In this document: piece by piece, positions 6,602-15,801 of the stretch
Position numbering within the stretch: the stretch's first letter is position 1
How the letters are laid out: each line of letters begins with the position of its first letter
Source of the DNA: Rhizomicrobium palustre
GTDB lineage: Bacteria; Pseudomonadota; Alphaproteobacteria; Micropepsales; Micropepsaceae
Direction: 5' to 3'
Length of the DNA stretch: 64,000 bases
Assembly: GCF_011761565.1 (NCBI RefSeq)
Contig: NZ_JAASRM010000001.1
Location: forward strand, 139 to 64,138
Position numbers and translations under genes: made by a program
The notes under the pieces: generated by a model
What the model saw: the letters and a program-made list of their open reading frames with translations, nothing else
What the model was told of the DNA's origin: nothing
Database searches by the model: none

Positions 6602-9385
6602 CTACTTCTTCCCCGCGTTCATCTCCTCGAGCAGCGGCTTCATAGCGTTGAGTTCGGCGCCGAAGCCGGCCCAATCGCCAGCCTTCAGCTTGGCGAGCGC
6701 CTTGTTGTAGTGGTCGAGCGCGGCGCGCGCGGCGTCGGAGGCCGGGCCCTTGCCTTGCGCGGCGTCTTTCAACGCGGGCAGCGGGTTTTGCGCGCCTGCT
6801 GCTGCGGCTGCGGCGTCCGCGGCAGCCCCATTCGGCGCGGGGAAGAGCGTAGCAAGAACCTTGGCCAAGCTCTCATCCATCACCACCTTGCCATTATAGA
6901 CCGCGATGACACGCTTCAACTCGGGCAACTGGCCGGAGGCGGCGCGCAAGTAGAGCGGCATCACATAAAGCAAGGAATCATCGATCGGCACGACCAGAAG
7001 ATTGCCGTGGATGACGCGCGAACCCATCTGGTTCCACAGCGAAATCTGCTGGCTCACCTCGGTGTTCTGGCTGATCAGCGCATTGATCTGAAAGGGGCCG
7101 TAGACGAGCTTGTCTTTCGGGAAGGTGTACACCACCAGCTTACCGTAGCTTGGCCCATCGCAGCGCGCGGCAAGCCACGCGATCATGTTATCGCGCTGGT
7201 TCGGCGCCATCGGCAGCATCAGCACGAACTCGGTCTCTTTCTCCCCCGGCAGGCGCATGTTGAGGTAATACGGCGCCATACGGCCTTCGGCATCCCCCTC
7301 GTCGCTCGCAGGGCGCTTGGGGAATTGCCACAAATCCTCGCGGTTATAGAACACCTCCGGCGTCTGCATGTGATAGGCGCGGTACATGTCGGCCTGGACG
7401 GTGAAGAAGTCCTCCGGGTAGCGCACATGCTGGCGAAGATCGGCGGGCATCGCCGCGATCGGCCGGAACAGACCCGGATAGATGCGCGCATAGGTTTTGA
7501 TAAGAGGATCGCCGGCATCGGCGATGTAGAAATCCACCGTGCCGTTATAGGCATCCACCACCACCTTCACCGAATTGCGGATGTAATTGGCGGTGCCATC
7601 CTCCATGCGCTTGGAATAGGGGAAGGCGCTGGAGACGGTATAGGCGTCCTGAATCCAGAAGAGCTTGCCATCCGAGACGACGATATAGGGGTCTTTGTCC
7701 AGACGGAGGAAAGGCGCGATCTTCTTGACGCGGGAGGCGATGTTGCGATGGAAGACGATGCGGCTTTCCGGCGTCACATAAGACGACAAGAGGATGTTGA
7801 TATCGCCGAAATACCAGGAATAGAGCGCGCGGTTGGCAAGCCCGCCAATCTTCACACCATCCTTGCCGGTATAGGCCGCGTAAACGTTCTGATCGCCCTT
7901 GGGGTAATCGAATTCCGGGGTCGAGCTTTTGACGATGACATAGCTTTCCAGCTCTTCGCCGAAATAGATGCGCGGCTCGGTGATTTTGGGACCGCCATTG
8001 GAGATCGGCGGAATATCCTGCACATAAAGCGCGGGCAGCCCCCCTTCGGTCGCCTTGGTGACGGGCGACATCGCCACACCGTTGCCGTGCGTGAAGATCA
8101 CATGGAGATTGAGCCAGGTCTGCACGTTCGACGGCAACAAATCCGATTTCAGCTCGCGCGCCGAGGTCATCACCTGCTGATAGCGCCCATCCAGCCAATA
8201 GCGGTCTACGTCGGCGTCGTGGAATTTGTAATAGGTGCGGATTTCCTGGAGCTGGCCGTAGCTCGACAGCAAGGGCTTGTAGTCCCACAGCCGGATATTA
8301 TCGATGGTGGCGCTGTTGTTCTTGAGCGAGGCATAGCTCAGCGCGTCATCGCCCTCGAAAGGCTTCACCTCGATGCGGTTGAGGTCATAGGCCTCGCGCG
8401 TCATGGCGATGTTGCGCGCAATATAGGGCGCTTCAAGCTGCAACTGGCTCGGTTTGACCACGAAACGCTCGAACACCCCGGCGGCCAGCGGCGCGATGAC
8501 GATGGAGAAAACCACAAGGCCGAAACAGGCGAAGAGCGGCAGCTTCAGGCTCTGGCCGCGGACATTGGCAAAACACACCAGCGCGGCAACCAGCGACAGG
8601 CAAGCCATGATCCAGAAGAGCGGCATCTGCAGATGGACATCGGTGTAGCTCGCCCCCACCACGACACCGTTATCGCCATAGACAAGACCAAAGCGCTGCA
8701 GCCAGAAATCGGCCGCCTTCGCGACGAGATAGAGCCCAGCGATCACCGAGATATGCGCCGCGGCGGCGGGCGCCACATAGCGGCGCTGCTGATCCACGAT
8801 GATAGCGCCATGCACCCAATAGAGCGCGGCGGCAAAAATGCCCGATACGACCAGAATGAACAGCAGCCAATCCTTCAGCGCCTCATAGACCGGCAGGCTG
8901 AACAGGAAGAAACCGATATCCAAACCGAACAGGGGATCCTTCTCGCCATAAGGAACCTGATGGAGATAGCGCAGCACCAGATCCCAGACGCCAAAGGACG
9001 ATAACGCTATCAGAAAGCCGAGCCCCGCCCCGGCCACAATGACCGCCGGTCCCCAAGGAAAATTGCGATAAAGCTGTTCCAGCGCGGCGGGCGGATTCAG
9101 CCCTTCAATGCTGTTCCAGGGTGAAGCGACGGGGCGCAGCATACGGCGCGGGCCCGCGCGGCGCTGGGCGAGAATACCATTGACGATGAGAAGCGCGGCG
9201 CTGACCGCAAATACCGCCGTAAAGAGCGCGATCCGGGCCAAAACCCGCGTCCAGAACACCTCCGCAAGGCCAAGAGAGGAGAACCAGCTCCAATCCACCA
9301 GGAAGCCAGCCAGAACGCGGAACCCCACCAGAAGGGCGATGGCCGCACCGATAATGATAAGAAGAAAACGATTGTTGGCGCTCAC
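6602..9385 (-). CDS. UPF0182 family large membrane protein
   Basis: The protein has about 930 residues and matches UPF0182 (COG1615). The N-terminal third contains about seven transmembrane segments, including LLIIIGAAIALLVGF, IALFTAVFAVSAALLI and LACFGLVVFSIVIAPL. A long extracytoplasmic region follows with characteristic sequences such as NIAMTREAYDLN, TRVIFTHG-like HVIFTHGNG, RIYFGEELESYVIV and FRPIAAMPADLRQHVRYPEDFF. The C-terminal tail is Ala-rich and charged. The function of the family is unknown. The start is unclear: GTG 9385 (SANNRFLL) directly precedes the first helix, while GTG 9433 would add 16 residues without a clear motif. Confidence 0.88.
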   Translation of the reverse strand: MSANNRFLLIIIGAAIALLVGFRVLAGFLVDWSWFSSLGLAEVFWTRVLARIALFTAVFAVSAALLIVNGILAQRRAGPRRMLRPVASPWNSIEGLNPPAALEQLYRNFPWGPAVIVAGAGLGFLIALSSFGVWDLVLRYLHQVPYGEKDPLFGLDIGFFLFSLPVYEALKDWLLFILVVSGIFAAALYWVHGAIIVDQQRRYVAPAAAAHISVIAGLYLVAKAADFWLQRFGLVYGDNGVVVGASYTDVHLQMPLFWIMACLSLVAALVCFANVRGQSLKLPLFACFGLVVFSIVIAPLAAGVFERFVVKPSQLQLEAPYIARNIAMTREAYDLNRIEVKPFEGDDALSYASLKNNSATIDNIRLWDYKPLLSSYGQLQEIRTYYKFHDADVDRYWLDGRYQQVMTSARELKSDLLPSNVQTWLNLHVIFTHGNGVAMSPVTKATEGGLPALYVQDIPPISNGGPKITEPRIYFGEELESYVIVKSSTPEFDYPKGDQNVYAAYTGKDGVKIGGLANRALYSWYFGDINILLSSYVTPESRIVFHRNIASRVKKIAPFLRLDKDPYIVVSDGKLFWIQDAYTVSSAFPYSKRMEDGTANYIRNSVKVVVDAYNGTVDFYIADAGDPLIKTYARIYPGLFRPIAAMPADLRQHVRYPEDFFTVQADMYRAYHMQTPEVFYNREDLWQFPKRPASDEGDAEGRMAPYYLNMRLPGEKETEFVLMLPMAPNQRDNMIAWLAARCDGPSYGKLVVYTFPKDKLVYGPFQINALISQNTEVSQQISLWNQMGSRVIHGNLLVVPIDDSLLYVMPLYLRAASGQLPELKRVIAVYNGKVVMDESLAKVLATLFPAPNGAAADAAAAAAGAQNPLPALKDAAQGKGPASDAARAALDHYNKALAKLKAGDWAGFGAELNAMKPLLEEMNAGKK

Positions 9386-9488
9386 GATCCTGCCCAAGCG
9401 GATACACGCAGCAAGGGATACACCCCGCCCCACGCCCCTACAAGGCGCCGACCGTTCAAGCTTTGTTGTACGGAGGAATCAGGAACCG

Positions 9489-9965
9489 CTAAGCAGCGGC
9501 GGAGGCGCTGCCGTTATTCTGCGGCTCGGTCAGAATGGCGTAGAGCGCCTCTGCCGTGGTCGCCTTGCGCAGCTTCTCACAGACCGCCTGATTGCGCAGA
9601 AGCCGCGAGACGCGCGCCAGTGCCTTCAGATGATCCGCACCTGCGCCTTCGGGCGCGAGCAGCATGAAAACGAGATCGACCGGCTGATTATCCACCGCCT
9701 CGTATTCGAGCGCGTTATCGAGCTTGGCAAAGAGGCCCGTGATCTTGGAGATATCGTCGAGACGGCCATGCGGGATGGCGATGCCCTGCCCCACACCGGT
9801 GGTGCCAAGACGCTCGCGCTCGACCAAGGTCTCGAGGATGCGGATCGACGGCACGCGCGTGAGGAAAGACGCCTTATCAGCGAGATGTTGCAAAAGATGC
9901 TTCTTGTCCTTGAACTTCAAAGAAGGAAGCACGCCCTCTGGACTGAGCAGATCGGAGATTTGCAT
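9489..9965 (-). CDS. ptsN: nitrogen-regulatory phosphotransferase enzyme IIA (PtsN/EIIANtr)
   Basis: The protein has 158 residues and a PTS EIIA type-2 domain. The phospho-acceptor His66 lies in GIAIPHGRLDD, and VDLVFMLLAPEG and HLKALARVSRLLRN follow as in PtsN. It receives phosphate from NPr in the nitrogen PTS and signals to potassium, nitrogen and envelope functions. It lies downstream of rpoN on the same strand, the usual order. The hpf/raiA gene often found between rpoN and ptsN is absent; only 188 bases separate them. Confidence 0.95.
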   Translation of the reverse strand: MQISDLLSPEGVLPSLKFKDKKHLLQHLADKASFLTRVPSIRILETLVERERLGTTGVGQGIAIPHGRLDDISKITGLFAKLDNALEYEAVDNQPVDLVFMLLAPEGAGADHLKALARVSRLLRNQAVCEKLRKATTAEALYAILTEPQNNGSASAAA

Positions 9966-10073
9966 GACGGTCCTACGGTAACCTTCTCTGACCTAGAGAA
10001 CACTCAACACCGAACGCGCTACCCGGACGCTTGTTGCCAAACTGTCTTGCGGCTTAACCCGCTTTAATCCGTA

Positions 10074-10092
10074 AAAGCCCGTATTGGACGGG
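10074..10092 (-). terminator. weak terminator candidate after rpoN
   Basis: Read on the minus strand, CCCGT-ccaat-ACGGG is followed by CTTTTA. The stem has only five pairs, so termination or attenuation between rpoN and ptsN would be partial. Confidence 0.35.
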
Positions 10093-10153
10093 TCTTCTTT
10101 CGAAGGGCGCGGACCCATTAGTCCGGGCCATTTTCAAAGTCAACGTCCCCCTT

Positions 10154-11680
10154 TCAGTGCGGGGCTAAATCGCGGTTTTCCGGGGATTTCAGGCGGCGGC
10201 GTTCGACCGAGGACGGGATACGCATCGATTCGCGATACTTGGCCACGGTACGGCGGGCGATATTCACACCATCGGCGGTCAGAAGCGCGACGATGCGGTC
10301 ATCAGAGAGAATTTCACGCGGCTCCTCGCGTTCGATCATCTCGCGGATACGGTCGCGTACAGCTTCGGCCGAGTGCGATTCAGAGCCATCCATCGATTGA
10401 ATTGCGGCGGTGAAGAAGTATTTCAGCTCGAAAAGCCCGCGCGGCGTGGAGATGTATTTGTTCGATGTGACGCGGCTCACCGTCGATTCATGCATGCCGA
10501 TGGCATCGGCGATGGTCCTGAGATTGAGCGGCCGCAAGTGCCGCACGCCATAGGTCAAGAAACCATCCTGCTGGCGCACGATCTCGCTCGCCACCTTCAA
10601 AATGGTGCGGGCGCGCTGATCGAGGCTTTTGACCAGCCAATTGGCGTTGTTGAGGCATTCCGTGAGAAAGGTCTTGGCATCCTTGTCGCGCGCCTTGACC
10701 GAGACATTCGCATAATAGCGCGCATTCACGAGCAGACGCGGCAAGGTATCGCTGTTCAGTTCCACCATCCAGCCGCCATCAGGCCCCTCTCGCACCATCA
10801 CATCAGGCACCACGGGCTGCACCGGCTCGGTCGCGAACATCATCCCCGGTTTGGGGCAGAGGGCGCGGATTTCGGCCAGCATATCGGAGATGTCAGCGCT
10901 ATCGACGCCGCAAATCTGGGCCAGCCCCGCCATATCGCGCCGCGCGACAAGATCAAGATGGGCGACCATCGCCTCCATGGCCGGATCGAAACGGTCTTTT
11001 TCCTTGAGCTGCAGGGCGAGGCATTCGGCGAGATCGCGCGCCGCCACCCCGATAGGGTCGAAGCCTTGCAGGACCTTCAAGGTCGCTTCGACGGTGGTGA
11101 TATCCGCCCCGAGGCGCTCGGCCACTTCAGCCAGATCGCCCCGCATATAGCCCGCCTCGTCCACTGCATCGATCAAAGAGACGCAGATGAGCCGCTTCTC
11201 AGGATCGAGCGCGGCAATCGCAAGCTGATCGAGCAGATGATCCTTGAGCGTGCCGCCATCGGCGACGGTGGCTTCCAGAAGGTCCTCGTCGCCTTCATAG
11301 CGCGAGCCGGATTTGACGGTGGACCAATCGGTGAGAGGTTCATTGGGCGCTGCACTGACGGCGCCACGCTCCTCACCGTCGGAATAGCGGTCCTCACCAG
11401 TGGCATCCATATCGGCGCATTTGGAGAAATCCTCGCGCGAGAGCTCGCGGTCGAGAGCTTCCGCAGGGCCCGCCTCGGCTTGGGGCGGAGCCTCGGCCTC
11501 GCCAGCGACGGGGGCGGGATTGTCGTCACGTTCGAGAAGCGGGTTCTTCTCCAGCTCCTGCTCGCAGAATTCGGCCAGCTCCACATTCGACAACTGCAGC
11601 AGCTTGATCGCCTGCTGCAATTGCGGGGTCATGACCAGGCTTTGGCCTTGGCGAATTTCGAGGCGTTGGGAGATCGCCAT
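10154..11680 (-). CDS. rpoN: RNA polymerase sigma-54 factor RpoN
   Basis: This is a 508-residue sigma-54. The Gln/Leu-rich region I at the N terminus (LVMTPQLQQAIKLLQLSN) contacts activators. The acidic region II spans about residues 55-110. The core-binding and DNA-binding parts include LRTIADAIGMHESTVSRVTS and the invariant RpoN box ARRTVAKYRE at 475-484. It directs transcription from -24/-12 promoters with AAA+ activators. This matters locally: the window also encodes the sigma-54 activator PrsR (38511-39878) and contains a strong -24/-12 promoter in front of the putative exosortase substrate (15757-15771). The gene follows lptB with a gap of 55 bases. Confidence 0.98.
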   Translation of the reverse strand: MAISQRLEIRQGQSLVMTPQLQQAIKLLQLSNVELAEFCEQELEKNPLLERDDNPAPVAGEAEAPPQAEAGPAEALDRELSREDFSKCADMDATGEDRYSDGEERGAVSAAPNEPLTDWSTVKSGSRYEGDEDLLEATVADGGTLKDHLLDQLAIAALDPEKRLICVSLIDAVDEAGYMRGDLAEVAERLGADITTVEATLKVLQGFDPIGVAARDLAECLALQLKEKDRFDPAMEAMVAHLDLVARRDMAGLAQICGVDSADISDMLAEIRALCPKPGMMFATEPVQPVVPDVMVREGPDGGWMVELNSDTLPRLLVNARYYANVSVKARDKDAKTFLTECLNNANWLVKSLDQRARTILKVASEIVRQQDGFLTYGVRHLRPLNLRTIADAIGMHESTVSRVTSNKYISTPRGLFELKYFFTAAIQSMDGSESHSAEAVRDRIREMIEREEPREILSDDRIVALLTADGVNIARRTVAKYRESMRIPSSVERRRLKSPENRDLAPH

Positions 11681-11735
11681 CAGCGTGTCTCCCCTGCCCG
11701 CGCGCGGGCGTTACGCAACGAATGCCAGCGGCCAA

Positions 11736-12515
11736 TCATAGCGAGAACTTTTCACCCAAATACACACGCCGAACATCACGGTCGGCCACGATATCGTCGG
11801 GCGTGCCTTCCCTCAGCACAACACCATCATGCAGGATGTAGGCGCGGTCGATGATGTCGAGCGCGTCGCGCACATTGTGATCGGTGATGAGTACGCCGAC
11901 GCCGCGATCCTTCAGATGCTTCACCAGGGCGCGGATTTCGCCCACGGCAATGGGATCGATGCCGGCGAGCGGCTCGTCGAGCAGGATGTAAGAGGGATGG
12001 GTCGCCAAAGCGCGCGCGATTTCCACGCGACGGCGCTCGCCGCCCGACAAAGCGATGGAGGGCGTATTGCGCACATGGGTGACGCCGAATTCGGCGAGCA
12101 GTTCTTCCACCGCCGCTTCCAGCGCACCCGGATCGGGCTCCACCAGCTCGGCGGTGGCGCGGATATTCTGCTCAGCGGTGAGACCGCGGAAGATGGAAGC
12201 TTCCTGCGGCAGATAGCCAATGCCCATGCGGGCGCGGCGATACATCGGCAGACGGGTGACGTCGTAACCGTCCACCTCGATCGTGCCTGCATCGACCGGA
12301 ATGAGGCCGGTGATCATGTAGAAGCAGGTCGTCTTACCTGCGCCGTTCGGCCCGAGAAGACCAACGACCTCGCCACGCTTCACCGACAAACTCACGGAGC
12401 GCACCACGGGACGCTTGTTGTAGGCTTTGGCGAGACGGGTCGCGACCAAACCCTTGCCGCCGTCCACCACGCGGGGGCGGTTCACTTCGGGATCCAGGGT
12501 CTCGGTCGGTTCCAT
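11736..12515 (-). CDS. lptB: LPS export ABC transporter ATP-binding protein LptB
   Basis: This is a 259-residue ABC ATPase. Walker A GPNGAGKT is at 55-62, followed by the Q-loop region GIGYLPQEASIFRGL, the signature LSGGERRRVEIARAL and Walker B YILLDEPLAGIDP, then the switch His in ITDHNVRD. These are LptB-type sequences. LptB drives LPS extraction from the inner membrane with LptFG. ATG 12515 is chosen because it gives the normal length; upstream open frame would overlap the lptA region. It lies 40 bases after lptA in the lptC-lptA-lptB-rpoN order. Confidence 0.96.
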   Translation of the reverse strand: MEPTETLDPEVNRPRVVDGGKGLVATRLAKAYNKRPVVRSVSLSVKRGEVVGLLGPNGAGKTTCFYMITGLIPVDAGTIEVDGYDVTRLPMYRRARMGIGYLPQEASIFRGLTAEQNIRATAELVEPDPGALEAAVEELLAEFGVTHVRNTPSIALSGGERRRVEIARALATHPSYILLDEPLAGIDPIAVGEIRALVKHLKDRGVGVLITDHNVRDALDIIDRAYILHDGVVLREGTPDDIVADRDVRRVYLGEKFSL

Positions 12516-12555
12516 GCGAGAACTGTGCCTACCTATGCTTAAGGAACATTGAAGT

Positions 12556-13068
12556 TCAGGGTTTTTGTGTGTCACTTGGCTCGCTGGAGGGCGAAAACAA
12601 GGCCTGCACTCTGCCGCCCTTGCCCTCGCCGCCGTCAAGCGTCGCGAGACCCGTAATCAAATTCACCACCAACTGGCGGCCACGCATGACATTCTTGTCC
12701 TTCGTGAGCACGACGTTGCCCGTTAAGGTAATGATACGCGGGTTGACGTCGTAAACCCCGTTATCCCCGGTCGCGATACCGGACGGCGCGTCAATCACCA
12801 CCTTGCCCTGGGCGTTGATCCGGCTCGGCTTATCGTTGACGAACTGCGCCCGCATGGTGTTCGCGCGAAGCGCCACCTCGCCCTGATGCACGACGACATT
12901 CCCGGTATAAAGGCCGGTCTTAGCGTTGGCATCCGCGGTGAAATTATCCGCCGAGATATCGATCGGCGCGTTGGGATTGAGCATACCCTTGCCGAAGCTG
13001 GCCTGCTGCGCAACGCCCGCCCCTGTCAGGGCAGCCAAAGCGAAACCCGCGATAAGATAGCCCCTCAT
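12556..13068 (-). CDS. lptA: LPS transport periplasmic protein LptA
   Basis: This 170-residue OstA/LptA-family protein starts with the signal peptide MRGYLIAGFALAALTGAGVA, probably cleaved before QQASFG. The beta-jellyroll part has PIDISADNFTADAN, YTGNVVVHQGEVALRAN and GVYDVNPRIITLTGNVVLTKD. LptA bridges the periplasm for LPS. Its start overlaps the lptC stop by four bases. Confidence 0.92.
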   Translation of the reverse strand: MRGYLIAGFALAALTGAGVAQQASFGKGMLNPNAPIDISADNFTADANAKTGLYTGNVVVHQGEVALRANTMRAQFVNDKPSRINAQGKVVIDAPSGIATGDNGVYDVNPRIITLTGNVVLTKDKNVMRGRQLVVNLITGLATLDGGEGKGGRVQALFSPSSEPSDTQKP

Positions 13069-13826
13069 TTCTTGCTCGCCTTCTGCGGAATAAGCGTCAT
13101 ATGGACGTGCCCGCTGAGTTTGACTTCTTTCTTTATCCGGTCGGCGTGGAAACGATCGGCGCGGAACCGCCCGAGAGGACCATGCCCCTCCACCGGCGTA
13201 TCGCTCTCGATCACGTTCTGATGGATATAGGCCGTCGCGGCCGTGGTATGGAGCTGATAGCCATTGTCAGTGAAAATCGAAATCCCGCCATCAAGCTTCA
13301 GGATGCCCGCCTCGCCATCGATCCAGCCATGGGCGGCGGTGGCGTTGACCCAGCTCTGGTTCTCGAACTGCATATCGGCATCGATCTGCTTCAAGCTGGC
13401 GCGCTTCTTGTTCTTGTCGGTGGGATCCTGCACCAGCTCGGCGAAGGTGATCTTATAGGGATTGCCCTTATCATCGACGCCGGTGAAGCTCGATTTGGTC
13501 ATGGTCAGGTCGCGCGCGAGATTGCCGCGCTGCTGCACGCCGATGGTGCGATCCTTCTGGCGCGGCATCACCGAATAGGCGACCACAGAGGCGAGCAGCA
13601 CCACCGCCGCGATCGGCAAAATGCCTTTCATGACGCTGACAAAACGCGAATAGCGCAAGGCGTCCATCGCCTTCAGACGCTGGCCCTGAGCCCAATCGCG
13701 CGCAGGCGCGATGCGCGGCAGCACCGGCGGCAAGACCGTCTTGGGCTTCTTCTCCGCCTCAACCTCGCCGGAAGGTCCGGGCAAAGGCTGTGCGACAGCC
13801 GACTTCACCTCGTCTCTGCGGGTCAT
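13065..13826 (-). CDS. lptC: LPS export periplasmic protein LptC
   Basis: The protein has 253 residues, longer than the roughly 190 of E. coli LptC because of a proline-rich cytoplasmic N terminus of about 60 residues. A single transmembrane helix (GILPIAAVVLLASVVAYSV) precedes the periplasmic LptC domain with LTMTKSSFTGVDDKGNPY. I chose ATG 13826 because it overlaps the kpsF stop as ATGA; a start seven codons upstream is possible. It links LptB2FG to LptA. Confidence 0.88.
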   Translation of the reverse strand: MTRRDEVKSAVAQPLPGPSGEVEAEKKPKTVLPPVLPRIAPARDWAQGQRLKAMDALRYSRFVSVMKGILPIAAVVLLASVVAYSVMPRQKDRTIGVQQRGNLARDLTMTKSSFTGVDDKGNPYKITFAELVQDPTDKNKKRASLKQIDADMQFENQSWVNATAAHGWIDGEAGILKLDGGISIFTDNGYQLHTTAATAYIHQNVIESDTPVEGHGPLGRFRADRFHADRIKKEVKLSGHVHMTLIPQKASKK

Positions 13827-14821
13827 CGCAGACCTGCGCGCAGACAATCATGGATATGCAGCAAGCCGACGGGCTTGGCGGCCACGGGCTTGCCCTCGAG
13901 TACGAACAGCTGGGTGATTTTCTTCTCGTTCATCAGGGCAAGCGCTTCGGCAGCGAGCTGATCAACGCGCACCACCTTGGGCGAGCGGGTCATCACATCC
14001 CCGGCTTTGGCGTCTTTCAGATTCTCGTCAAAGCGGCGGCGCAAATCGCCATCGGTGATGATCCCGACCAGCGCGCCGGATGCATCTACGACCCCGACAC
14101 AGCCGAAATTACGCTTCTCCATCACCGAGATGGCTTGGCGCAGCGGCGCATCAAGGCGCGCCAGCGGCAGCTCGTCGGCGCTATGCATGAGATCGCCGAC
14201 CTTGGTCAGCGCCCGCCCCAAAGAGCCACCGGGATGCAGATTACGATAGGCTTCGGTCGAAAACCCGCGCCGTTCCATCAAGGCAATGGCGAGGGCATCG
14301 CCCATCACCAGCATCATGGTGGTGGAGGTGGTCGGTGCGAGGCCATGCGGGCAGGATTCGCGCACATGCGGCAGCACCAGCGCCACATCGGACGCCTTGA
14401 GCAAGGTCGATTCGGGATTCCAGGCCATGCCAATCAAGGGAATCCCGAAACGCTTAGCGTAGACGATGAAATCGGAAAGCTCGGAGGTTTCCCCGCTCCA
14501 GGACAGGATCACCAGCACGTCCTGCAGCGTGATCTCGCCAAGATCGCCATGGCTCGCCTCGGAAGGATGGACGAAATGCGCGGGCGTACCCGTGGAGGCC
14601 ATGGTAGCGGCGATTTTACGGGCAATATGGCCGGATTTGCCGATACCGGAGACGATCACCCGCCCTTTCACACCGACAAGGACATCCACAGCGCGGCTGA
14701 AGGCCGGGCCAAGCGCATCACCAAGCAGGCTGACAGCCTCCCCCGCCGACGCGATGACTCGCCGGGCAACCGAAAGGTCCCCGGACTGTTCAGGCGGGCT
14801 GCTGGTAGGCACAGAACGCAT
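13823..14821 (-). CDS. kdsD: arabinose-5-phosphate isomerase, KpsF/GutQ (KdsD) family
   Basis: The protein has about 332 residues. An N-terminal SIS sugar-isomerase domain contains VIVSGIGKSGHIARKIAATM, STGTPAHFVHPSEASHGDLG and LSWSGETSEL. Two CBS domains follow, with GCVGVVDASGALVGIITDGDLRR and KKITQLFVLEGK. The enzyme converts ribulose-5-phosphate to arabinose-5-phosphate, the first step to KDO, which fits the neighbouring Lpt genes. The chosen start is MRSVPTSS; an upstream Met would add 18 residues of unlikely sequence. Confidence 0.93.
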   Translation of the reverse strand: MRSVPTSSPPEQSGDLSVARRVIASAGEAVSLLGDALGPAFSRAVDVLVGVKGRVIVSGIGKSGHIARKIAATMASTGTPAHFVHPSEASHGDLGEITLQDVLVILSWSGETSELSDFIVYAKRFGIPLIGMAWNPESTLLKASDVALVLPHVRESCPHGLAPTTSTTMMLVMGDALAIALMERRGFSTEAYRNLHPGGSLGRALTKVGDLMHSADELPLARLDAPLRQAISVMEKRNFGCVGVVDASGALVGIITDGDLRRRFDENLKDAKAGDVMTRSPKVVRVDQLAAEALALMNEKKITQLFVLEGKPVAAKPVGLLHIHDCLRAGLR

Positions 14822-15038
14822 CAAACACCCAAGAAAGAAGGTCGAAAACTGGCCCCTGCCCTGACAGGATGGCACCCATCAGAGCCAGAAAGCCGCGAGC
14901 GGGCCACCGAAAAGCAGCCGCCTTAAGCGAAATTCGTGCCAAGTGTGGCCAAAACCCCGCCGCGGTCAAGCTGGCTTCTCTGACTGGGGTAAATATCTGT
15001 ACCAACGGCCAGATTTCCAGCCCCTGAGGGCCTCACCC

Positions 15039-15650
15039 TCAATGCGCGAAGATATCCACCTCGCCCCAGCCTGCCAGATCCAGCGCGGTACGGGTGGGCA
15101 GGAAGTTGAAGCAGGAGGCGGCGAGCTCGGTCCGCCCCTCGCGCGCCAGCATGGTGTCGAGCACCTCTTTCAGGCGGTGGAGATAGGCGACGTCATTGCC
15201 CGCATAGGCAAGCTGGCGCTCGGAAAGCTCGGGCGCGCCCCAATCGGAGCTTTGCTGCTCCTTGGAGAGATCGACACCCAAGAGCTCGCGCACCAAGTCC
15301 TTCAAACCGTGCTTATCGGTATAGGTGCGCACCAGCTTGGAAGCGATCTTGGTGCAATAGATCGGCGCGGTGACTACTTCGAGATGGCGCTGGAACATGG
15401 TGACGTCGAAGCGCGCGAAGTGGAAGAGCTTGATGGTGTTGGGGTCGGAGAGCAGCTTCTTCAGATTGGGCGCGTTGTAGCCGCCGGGCATGAACTGCAC
15501 GGCATGGCAAACCCCATCGCCAGAGGAAAGCTGCGCCAGGCAGAGGCGGTCGCGGAAGGGGTTGAGGCCCAAGGTCTCGGTATCGATGGCCACAATGGGG
15601 CCGAGGTCCAGCCCATCCGGGAGGTCGTTCTTGTAGAGCTTGATCTTCAA
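15039..15650 (-). CDS. rnd: short ribonuclease D-like 3'-5' exonuclease
   Basis: This DEDD-superfamily exonuclease has about 203 residues and lacks the HRDC domains of full RNase D. Visible motifs are Exo I VAIDTETLGL, Exo II FHFARFDVTMFQRHL and Exo III LAYAGNDVAYLHRL. This short form is typical of alphaproteobacteria upstream of kpsF-lptC. The start is taken as TTG 15650 (K-I-K-L-Y-K-N-D follows), matching family N termini and with AGGTG upstream. ATG 15725 would add 25 basic residues and would overlap the regulatory region of the divergent gene at 15802. Confidence 0.88.
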   Translation of the reverse strand: MKIKLYKNDLPDGLDLGPIVAIDTETLGLNPFRDRLCLAQLSSGDGVCHAVQFMPGGYNAPNLKKLLSDPNTIKLFHFARFDVTMFQRHLEVVTAPIYCTKIASKLVRTYTDKHGLKDLVRELLGVDLSKEQQSSDWGAPELSERQLAYAGNDVAYLHRLKEVLDTMLAREGRTELAASCFNFLPTRTALDLAGWGEVDIFAH

Positions 15651-15687
15651 AAGACACCTATGAAACTTCGGCAAAACTGCCCGTGAT

Positions 15688-15737
15688 CGTAAATATCTTT
15701 TACGCCATCGCAGGGCTTCGTCCATAACGCTTTATGG
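15688..15737 (+). promoter_or_regulatory. two perfect inverted repeats, candidate activator-binding sites
   Basis: The first site is CGTAAA-tatct-TTTACG (15688-15704). The second is CCATAA-cgct-TTATGG (15722-15737). Their centres are about 33 bases apart, near three helical turns. They lie about 86 and 52 bases upstream of the predicted sigma-54 transcription start. This is a suitable place for an NtrC-type activator such as PrsR, though the regulator is inferred. Confidence 0.45.
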
Positions 15738-15756
15738 GCGCGGCGTCAGTTCCCGC

Positions 15757-15771
15757 GGCACAAAGCTTGCT
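15757..15771 (+). promoter_or_regulatory. sigma-54 (-24/-12) promoter of the Gly-rich exosortase-substrate candidate
   Basis: GGCAC at 15757-15761 and TTGCT at 15767-15771 match the consensus TGGCACG-N4-TTGCW. The invariant GG and GC are separated by exactly 10 bases. Transcription would start near 15782, 20 bases before the ATG at 15802, and the leader contains the ribosome-binding site GGGAGGGAAA. Confidence 0.75.
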
Positions 15772-15801
15772 CCCGCAACATCTGTATGGGCGGGAGGGAA
15801 A

